Source: Adiantum capillus-veneris (lineage: Eukaryota > Streptophyta > Polypodiopsida > Polypodiales > Pteridaceae). From it: a stretch of 64,000 nt of DNA. Below, in pieces: positions 54,384 to 64,000 of this stretch. Location of the stretch: the NCBI GenBank assembly GCA_014529385.2, contig CM043942.1, positions 19,233,991-19,297,990 on the forward strand. The letters are read 5' to 3'. The first letter of the stretch is position 1; each line of letters begins with the position of its first letter. Under the pieces are notes generated by a model. It searched no databases. It saw only the letters and a list, made by a program, of their open reading frames with translations, and was not told the origin of the DNA. The position numbers were made by a program, and so were the translations under genes.

Positions 54384-56252
54384 GTTGTGCAAGATATGAG
54401 TGCATATACATTTGGGCTCAAGAGGATCTTCTAAAATGTGAAAACAAAAAATTAACTTTAAGTTGTGAATTTTGACTTATATAGTACTTAAAGTTTTAAA
54501 AAAATATAAAAAACTCAATAAAATCACTCAAAATTAAAAAAGACTCCATAATAGACCAAACTTGACCCATGGGACTAATAATTGTTTCCTTAACCAATCA
54601 CTTTGCATGATAATGCATGTTTACAATAGAAATGGTTAGTGTAAAATAATTAAAAAATTTCCACCCAACGCTTGCCACCATGCCGCCTTGTCTCCAACCA
54701 ACGTCTTTGCACTCGAAGCATGATATGATTGTGATCGCCTCAAGCTAACCACTTTCCCTATTCTACATTTCAAACTTCTTTGTTCTCTAGTCTTCTTTCT
54801 CTCTCTCCCTGCTAAAACTCTGTAGAACCAGTTGAACATCTCGTGAAGGGCATGCTCTTTTTTCTTCCATCTCCATGTTGTGTATTTTTAAAATACACAG
54901 CTTTTGCTTAACAGTGTGAGCGCTCCATTCCTTAGCTGCTCCAAATGCCTAATGAACCATAAGTGTCGAGAAAAAAATACATTGTGCAAAAATAATGTGC
55001 TGAAAAAAGAACAAACTTTAGTTTTTCATACAGATGTATTTCGATTGCAAAAATCAAATGTTCAACACACCATGTAATGTGTTATGTGTGTCTCCCCCCA
55101 AGCATCCACCATTTGTGCTTTAAAACTATTGATTACAAACTTCAAGGTGACCTTGAGAAATAAAGAAAAGGATTGTAAGAGTCAAGAGGAAAACACATCC
55201 TCTCAGCCCAATGACTCACAAATCTCTAATTCCATTGTAAAACCAATACATGTATCCATCCAAAAAAAATTATTGATCTCGGGGATCCAAAGTGGTGCAA
55301 AATTGAGGGGAAATGGACAAACCATGCAAGGTAAGAGTGCTAATATAGCATGGAATATGCTAGGGAGAGGTATGTACAACCTATTCCAATAGCACCTACT
55401 CCACCTTCATACGTTACTGGGAATTCTCTAGGACCAGCAGGAGTTTCAAGACCACAGATTGCCTTAGGAAAACAACCTCAACTTCTAAGTGCTAGAACTT
55501 CTGTAGACATGAGATACACACTGATGATGGAAGAATCTAATAAAACAAGAGCTAGTACCAACTACTATGTATTATAACAAACCAAAGCGGGTACTACCCT
55601 TCAAAGCGATACAAGATGAGAGAAACACATGGAGTGGTGAGGCCGGTACAACCTCCACCTCATGTGTTTCGACCTGAAGAAATATGGTATCTACCTGCGA
55701 GCGGACAACTTTGATAAAACCCCTATATACAACTCATATTAGGGAATATGACCCCCCTTTCTACGCTTATACGATGACAACCAACGCAGAAAACTATCAT
55801 ACCCCTATCTTACATACAAAATTTAGGTCTCACATTATCTAACCGAGTAAAACTAGTCAAAGAGTGTGTAGCATAGTGACTGACAACATACTAAGGAACC
55901 ACTTTTGTTGATAGCTAGATGTACCCTCAATGTGTCTTAATTTGACTTTCAAACCATGTGCCCATTCAGCCTACACTCTAGCTACTCATTCAATTATGAC
56001 CCATCTAAATTACTCAAAAAACATGGTTATAAAGTTGTGTTAGGTTCTCCATGTAAATTTGCATCTATACAAACTCTTTATAGCTTTCATCCCTCAACAA
56101 ATGAGCTATAATCACAAAACAAGCAATTGATACAAAGCAGTGTTAGTTCTTGCATGTATCTTTGTAGCTATTGACTCACAAGTTTGAGGAAAACTCTTTT
56201 GGGAAGCCATAATTTGAAACACAAAAACTTCCTCTCATTTTCCCCTTTTCTG

Positions 56253-56255
<3 letters not shown>
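54384..56255. other. No recognised gene
   Basis: Plus-strand frames at 55084-55392 and 55350-55577 (VQPIPIAPTPPSYVTGNSLG) might be exons of a host gene but carry no motif I know and lie in different frames. Splice sites could not be fixed. Confidence 0.3.
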
Positions 56256-56299
<44 letters not shown>

Positions 56300-56330
56300 C
56301 CCCCCCCCCCCCCCCCCCCCCCCCACCCCC
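56256..56330. repeat. (CT)n followed by a 28-base C tract
   Basis: About 20 CT units, then 28 uninterrupted C (56297-56324), A, and five C. Confidence 0.95.
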
Positions 56331-56828
56331 GGCCTCTTTAATATGATACCCCCTTCCTTATTTTTAAGCTTGGGAGATAAATTATTGGGGGCCTACCCCT
56401 AACTTATACGCTTATGTAGCTTGTAAAGAAAACCCCTCCCCTGCAATTACCTGGTGCGGTATGTTTTCCATGGTGAATCCCTCGGGTATGAGATGGAAAA
56501 AAGGACACTGTGGTTCATTGTGAATAGCGGCTTAGCTAGGTCAAAGTCTGTTTATAGCCAAAAGGAAATGCAAGAATGTTAACCCATGATGCCACCATTA
56601 TTCTTTTGTGCATATGTTTAGTCATGGGCCAGGCTTGTCAATCCAAGAGGTTTATAGTAAAAGGCCGGTGATCGCCGATGAAAGATGCACCAAATCCATT
56701 TAACACTGACTCACAAAATATGGACGCCCGTATGTGAAAAGGACGGCAAGCCCTAGATAAAGCTATAACTAGGGTTTTCAAAGAATTTTCAATGTGCAAG
56801 ATTTGTGCTTGCTTCACCTCTTCTTGCC
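56331..56828. other. No supported gene
   Basis: Unassigned sequence between microsatellites. Confidence 0.35.
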
Positions 56829-56841
56829 TGTGTATGTGTGT

Positions 56842-56934
<93 letters not shown>
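56829..56934. repeat. (GT)n(GA)n compound microsatellite
   Basis: About 22 GT units (with two GTAT interruptions) and 30 GA units. Six overlapping open frames in this area come only from the repeat. Confidence 0.93.
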
Positions 56935-56935
<1 letters not shown>

Positions 56936-58519
56936 AATCGAGCATCGGTGAGCACCGCGGCATGGAGAAGGAGGAGTGATGACTCGAAGGTTCTTCTTCT
57001 GCGTGCACACAAAGTCCCTCGATGGCATCACTGTAGGAGGTGAGTGACACACCGCCCTGAAGACGTAGAGCTTGTTTGCATCTGTCAGGTTGTGTGCTTG
57101 TGGCCCTGTGGCTCACACATGGCATATAGCAAGTCCCTAGAAGTAGACATTTTTGGTGCCGTTTTTGGGAAAGTTCTCTGCGCCAAGATTCGCTTATAGC
57201 TTGCATATTGCATTGCTGAGGTTAATATTTCCTTTGGTTTATAGTGAAAGGTTAGCAAGAGAGAGAGTGTGTGTGTGTGTGTGGTTTTTTTTGCAAATTT
57301 GTGTTTTGCATTGTCTATTTTAATTTTCTCTCAAAATTATTTTTCTCTAGATCCGTGTGCCTAGATATTGTATTATTGCAAATGTGAGTTTTTGTTGCAC
57401 ATATGCAGTTGTGTAATTTTGCATTTCAATAATTCTGAAATTCCACAGTTTTTGCAATCTTTGAATCAAAGAACAAAAAAAAATTTGCTTAGACAGTCTT
57501 TTTAAAAAAAAGGTTCATTAAAAGGATGATCGGGATCGGGATCATTTCCCCAGCCACAGCCCCAGCCTTGGTCTTTGATATATATATAGAGAGAGGAAGA
57601 GGAGACCTCCATAGCTTCCTCTCAAGTGAAGGAATAGAGTACCTCATGCTATATTTATACCCCAAGTCTAGAGGTCAAAAGGAAGCATGTGGGATGTAAG
57701 CTTCACCCTTTCCTTCCACTAGCTTCCTTGAACTTTTCCCCTTTTTCCTACACGCCCAACTAGAAATTGACTATTTTGGGGGTCACGAGATTTTTGGAAG
57801 TAGGAAATGAAATATTTTAGCAAGGGTGAGAGTAAGAAGGCCATGGCTAAGACTAGGGAGTACAAAGAGAAGAAAGAAGAATCTCATATTTATAGAAATT
57901 CCATGATGTCATTTCAGCCATCCTAATGATTGCATTAATATCGGTGCATTGAAGGTGGCAGATAACCCAAGGCAAGCTCAACCACACCATGACACATGTC
58001 CGGGTTTGGTGAGTATTGTGGTTATATGAAGCACCTTGAGTGCACAATCCTTGACTCACCCACATCTTCACATCATGGGTATGGAGGAAAAGAAGAGCGG
58101 CAAAGCAAAGCTCTTCCAGAAGATGATGGTGGACATGAAGGAGGTTGAGAAAACACTGGCCAAAGCAAAAGCACTTCAAAAGGAGCTTAGGAAGGAAAAA
58201 AAAATAGACAAAAAGGCAAAGGATTCGGGAGAAAGGATTGCAAATCAATAACCATCAACGATAAAGGAAGAGGGAGAATAGTAGGAAGGGATAACCAAGA
58301 TACATCATCGGCCACATCTTGGACTTGTCTAATTTCTTTGAAATTACATAATTTTCATACCATCTTGTTCCTATACCTTCACCTATATGTTTCATTTTTT
58401 GATTCTTAGTAATAATGCCAAATTTAGTGTCAAGAGTGTCATGCCACAACGCGAGGACGAGATTTGCATTCCACAACCGCTCATTACCTCACATTGTGGC
58501 GTGAAAACTACTTTTTATG
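56935..58519. other. No supported gene
   Basis: AT-rich DNA. The lysine-rich frame 58036-58251 has no relatives I recognise and may be incidental. A short (GT)n lies near 57268. Confidence 0.35.
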
Positions 58520-58681
58520 CCACTATGTATATGCACATAATCTCTTCACTTTTGTGTGTCGTGCCAAAATGTGCCACTATGTATATGCACATAATCTCTT
58601 CACTTTTGTGTGTCGTGCCAAAATGTGCCACTATGTATATGCACATAATCTCTTCACTTTTGTGTGTTGTGCAAAAATGAG
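58520..58681. repeat. 54-bp tandem repeat, three units
   Basis: GCCACTATGTATATGCACAT starts each unit and GTGTGTCGTGCCAAAATGT ends it. The first two are nearly identical and the last ends GTTGTGCAAAAATG. The unit is a multiple of three, so frames read through without meaning. Confidence 0.92.
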
Positions 58682-58729
58682 AGAAGGTGTTGTTCCTACG
58701 AGAGAGATAAATGTTGGGCTATAATGCAA

Positions 58730-59200
58730 TAGTACATGAGATCACTATATTCACACCTCCATATTGCATTTTGGTGTGACAAATCACTAGTCTCACCTCC
58801 ATATCATGCAGTGGCATCGCAAAATATGTCATTCCACAATGTGATATGGAGGTGTGACTACGGTTGGCTTGCCTCCATACTTTATTGGGTGTCGCACCAC
58901 AATGCAAAATGGAGGCACGATCATCATAATCGCACCTCCATATCAAATTGTGGAGTTACAATTTAGTGTCATATCCCAATGCGATATGTAGGGACTAACA
59001 TCGTAGTCACCCTCCATATCCTATTGTGGCATGAAATAAACCTCCTCATTGCAACACAACATGATATAAATATAGAAGTCACTTTCCATATCCTGTAGTG
59101 GAGAGGCAAAGGTTTTTGTGCCAGGACGTGATGTGAAGAGTGACTAGAAGCCTCTTGCAGTATTTGCATTGTGGCAAGACAAAGGTGAATGTCGCGCCAC
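58730..59200. repeat. Scattered short repeats (CTCCATAT, ATTGTGG families)
   Basis: Motifs ACCTCCATATC and ATATGGAGGTG recur in both orientations together with TTGTGGCGT and CACAATGCGATATGG. This looks like an old, scrambled minisatellite. No gene. Confidence 0.5.
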
Positions 59201-59269
59201 AATGCAAGATGGTAGGTTCGGTTTGTGAAAGGCCCCCCATATTGTTGCATCGTGACAAACATGTAGGAA

Positions 59270-59294
59270 CCCCCCCCCCCCCCCTTCCCCCCCC
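59270..59294. repeat. Interrupted C tract
   Basis: Fifteen C, TT, then eight C. Confidence 0.9.
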
Positions 59295-61991
<2,697 letters not shown>

Positions 61992-62606
61992 TTACTGCGT
62001 AGGAATCACCTCTAACTTTGACAGCATACTGTCCTGCTCACCTGCCATGAACTCAATTCCAGCATCGTCGAGATCCTCCTCATCAATTGGCCCTTCAAGG
62101 TCAATAAGCACCACTTGCTTGTTGACTGAATCACCTGTTTCTTCTACTGCTGCTTCATCAAGCTCTGTCAAGGAAGAGACAAACTCGTTCTCTATCACCT
62201 CCTCCTTGTCCTCTTTCATAGGTACCGCCTTTCTAACCCTTTTCGAAAAAAATTTCACCTGCTGCACCACCATGGCATACTCCACTGCTATCTTCATCAA
62301 CATGGCCATTAGCATGGCACTGCACACCAATTTTACATGCTCTTCACCACCTGTAGGGCTAAACCGCTCCACTTGGTCTTCACTAAGCACTTCGGCTTGC
62401 ACTTCATGCTGCTCCTCGCACATATTCATTGCCTCTCCACTCACATGTAAGAGGTCGAACTCATCATACCTGGATTGGGATGACTCGGTCTCCCAACTCG
62501 TGTCTGCGTCCATAGAGCTACTCTCATTCAACAGAGTCTCTTCTTCGATTTCAAGCTCGGGAATCTTTTCTAGCTTCACCGCTTCAACGTCGTCTGCAAA
62601 CCGCAC
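61992..62606 (-). pseudogene. Acidic ORF downstream of Ty3 gag
   Basis: A 204-codon minus-strand frame, strongly acidic (ELEIEEETLLNES, DLEGPIDEEDLDDAG) with one hydrophobic segment (CSAMLMAMLMKIAVEYAMVV) in the middle. It lies in a different frame from the gag remnant and overlaps its tail by 31 bp. No protease, zinc knuckle or RT motif is visible. Start is not an ATG, so it is likely a continuation of the gag polyprotein after a frameshift. Confidence 0.4.
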
Positions 62607-63346
62607 TCCTCTTTACCGCACTTCAATGGAGCTTCAACAGTTGCACTTGCACTAGCCAGCATCTTCAGCATAGGAACCACCTTATCTCTTTGTAGCCAAA
62701 GAACTCTTGGTTCTTCTCGCACCTGCACTCCTCTTTGCATCACTTGCGGTTTGGCTACCACCGCATCACACTGCTTTGGCATCACAGAATCTGGCAAACC
62801 CTGCCTAGCCTCTCGCTTCTTCAAAATAGTTTTAGTTCACCCTCTCACTAGAGATACTGCCTCTTTATATGACGTTGGGCCATCTACCTCCACTCTATCT
62901 CACACTTCCTCATGCAGGCAATCCATGAATTTACATAATTTTAAAAAACTGGCATTTTTTGCAGCAGTTACCTTGAGTAACTTCCCCCAAAGGGCTTTGA
63001 AATCCCACTTGAACGCTTGAAAATCTTCCTCCAAGCTTTGCTTCAAAATATCTAGCTTCTGCTTTACTTCATCTAGTTGCGCATCCGCAACAAATCTCCT
63101 TCCAAAAGCTGCCTCCAGGGCTTCACAATCTGCTTTTTCTTCATCACCAAGGCTATCTAACCATAGCTTTGCTTTACCACGAACCACGAGCGGAAACACC
63201 TCTACTGTACCATCTTCTCTCGACGTACCGCTTTCCAACACGAACAATCCGTAGTCTTGAAGCCAAGTTTCCGCATCTTCAACCCCAGTGAAAATGGAAA
63301 ATCTTGCCCAAGCCATCATTAGTAGCATATGCTCTTCAAAGGCCAC
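62576..63346 (-). pseudogene. Ty3/gypsy gag (Gypsy4)
   Basis: The minus strand from about 63316 (first ATG) reads WARFSIFTGVEDAETWLQDY, then VVRGKAKLWLDSLGDEEKAD, then ALEAAFGRRF and LLKVTAAKNASFLKLCKFMD, the Retrotrans_gag pattern. TGA at 62900 (CGA decay) and TGA near 62836 interrupt it. The same frame then continues to 62576 (ILKKREARQGLPDSVMPKQC). The primer site is 60-90 bp upstream, so the leader is short. No zinc knuckle was seen. Confidence 0.72.
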
Positions 63347-63407
63347 ACCTTTAGCATCATCGAAATCACCGCTTCGACTTCAACTAGGAGCATCAGCATA
63401 CTCCTTA

Positions 63408-63419
63408 GTGGGGGCACCA
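63408..63419 (-). promoter_or_regulatory. Gypsy4 primer-binding site
   Basis: The minus strand reads TGGTGCCCCCAC, identical over 12 bases to the Gypsy3 primer site, at the expected place just upstream of gag. Confidence 0.6.
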
Positions 63420-63424
63420 GAATA

Positions 63425-64000
63425 TGGAGAGGGGGAATGGGGCACATCACCACTATCCTCTCAGAAAACACCCTCAAAGAAACACTTTACACTAGCAGAC
63501 CACTGCATGCTCAATTTCCACTGCTCACACACTCCACAAACCACCACACAAGACACACCTACTACCACTGCCTATCTCCACCCCTTACACACGCACACAG
63601 ACACTCAATCTCACTCTCTCTCTCAAAACACCGTCGATCCGGGGGGCACACACTTCCACATAGCCGGCACCGAGAGGAACCAGGAAAGCAGGAGACAGAG
63701 AAGGGGGGAAGGGGAAACAACAACACAGGAGGCCACTGTGGCTTGATTGCACTTCAAAAAACATACACACGGGCTTGCACTGCCATCACCATGGCCATTT
63801 TCAAGCAAAAGTTACAAAGGGGCTAGCTTGCTAGAGAACTCCACTTTGTAGGCTTCAAACGGCACTCCAAAGGCCAAGAAAAAAGCCCCTAAGTTGGTCA
63901 ATTTTTTACTTTTATAGGAAGGGGTCTTCAATTTGGGAAATTTCCCTTTAATTGGTCCATGTGGCACCCATTTTTGATATCTTTTGGGAGGGGGGGCACC
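63425..64000 (-). repeat. Partial Gypsy4 5' LTR, runs off window
   Basis: Sequence beyond the primer site, with CACA-rich and (CT)n stretches, should be the end of the 5' LTR. No second copy is in the window, so limits cannot be fixed. Frames on both strands here are not called as genes. Confidence 0.4.

Noticed and set aside
58036-58251. Lysine-rich 71-codon frame
   Set aside because: No start context, family or splice support; composition alone is not enough.
58520-58681. Possible CRISPR-like array
   Set aside because: The units are contiguous without unique spacers, in a plant genome.
58464-58724. Repeated YAHNLFTFVCRAKMCHY-type peptides
   Set aside because: The 54-bp repeat unit is a multiple of three, so every frame repeats; no gene features.
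63989-64000. GGGGGGCACC at the window end as another primer site
   Set aside because: Only ten bases at the edge, embedded in a G run, with no LTR context.

Overview
The window looks like gene-poor, repeat-dense nuclear DNA of a land plant. The evidence is plant-type mobile elements: Ty3 chromoviruses with a C-terminal chromodomain, a Tat-type Ty3 element with two RNase H domains, Ty1/copia remnants primed by initiator tRNA-Met, and a CACTA (En/Spm) element with tnp2 and Ptta/En/Spm proteins. There are also many (GT)n, (GA)n and C-tract microsatellites and GT-AG introns. I cannot place the species. No tRNA, rRNA, CRISPR array or prokaryotic gene was seen. All homology statements come from reading motifs by eye.

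Layout. 1-768: an intron-containing gene on the minus strand, cut by the window edge (locus 1). 2.6-3.5 kb: a 444-bp tandem duplication. 4.3-15.6 kb: a three-layer nest in which a decayed minus-strand Ty3 element is split by a minus-strand copia element, whose protease region is split by chromovirus Gypsy1 (5478-12577, duplicated target AAACC). 16505-26785: chromovirus Gypsy2 (duplicated target GATGA). 27.3-30.4 kb: fragments of further copia and Ty3 elements. 32.0-32.9 kb: a decayed paralogue of locus 1. 33.6-34.6 kb: an unrecognised acidic ORF. 34734-42020: a complete-ended CACTA element (duplicated target GTG) with an intact TnpA-like gene, a deleted TnpD gene and a captured heavy-metal-associated (HMA) gene fragment. 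42.7-54.4 kb: a histone H3-like pseudogene with a very long N-terminal region, split by Tat element Gypsy3 (43214-53771). 54.4-61.5 kb: mostly unassigned sequence with microsatellites. 62-64 kb: gag, primer site and partial LTR of a fourth Ty3 element that runs off the right edge.

The most unusual signal is in the two chromoviruses. Each LTR carries a short open exon starting with ATG (KR-R, GA-D-EA-TSN pattern) that ends exactly at a consensus splice donor. In Gypsy2, two acceptors in matching phase follow the primer-binding site. One opens a stop-free 167-codon accessory ORF followed by two AATAAA signals. The other opens gag-pol, which has no ATG of its own at the expected N-terminus. This suggests a retrotransposon whose Gag start lies in the LTR and whose splicing chooses between an accessory protein and Gag-Pol.

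Nearly every element is dead. Most nonsense codons are one C-to-T (or G-to-A) step from CAG, CAA, CGA or TGG, the signature of decay at methylated cytosines.
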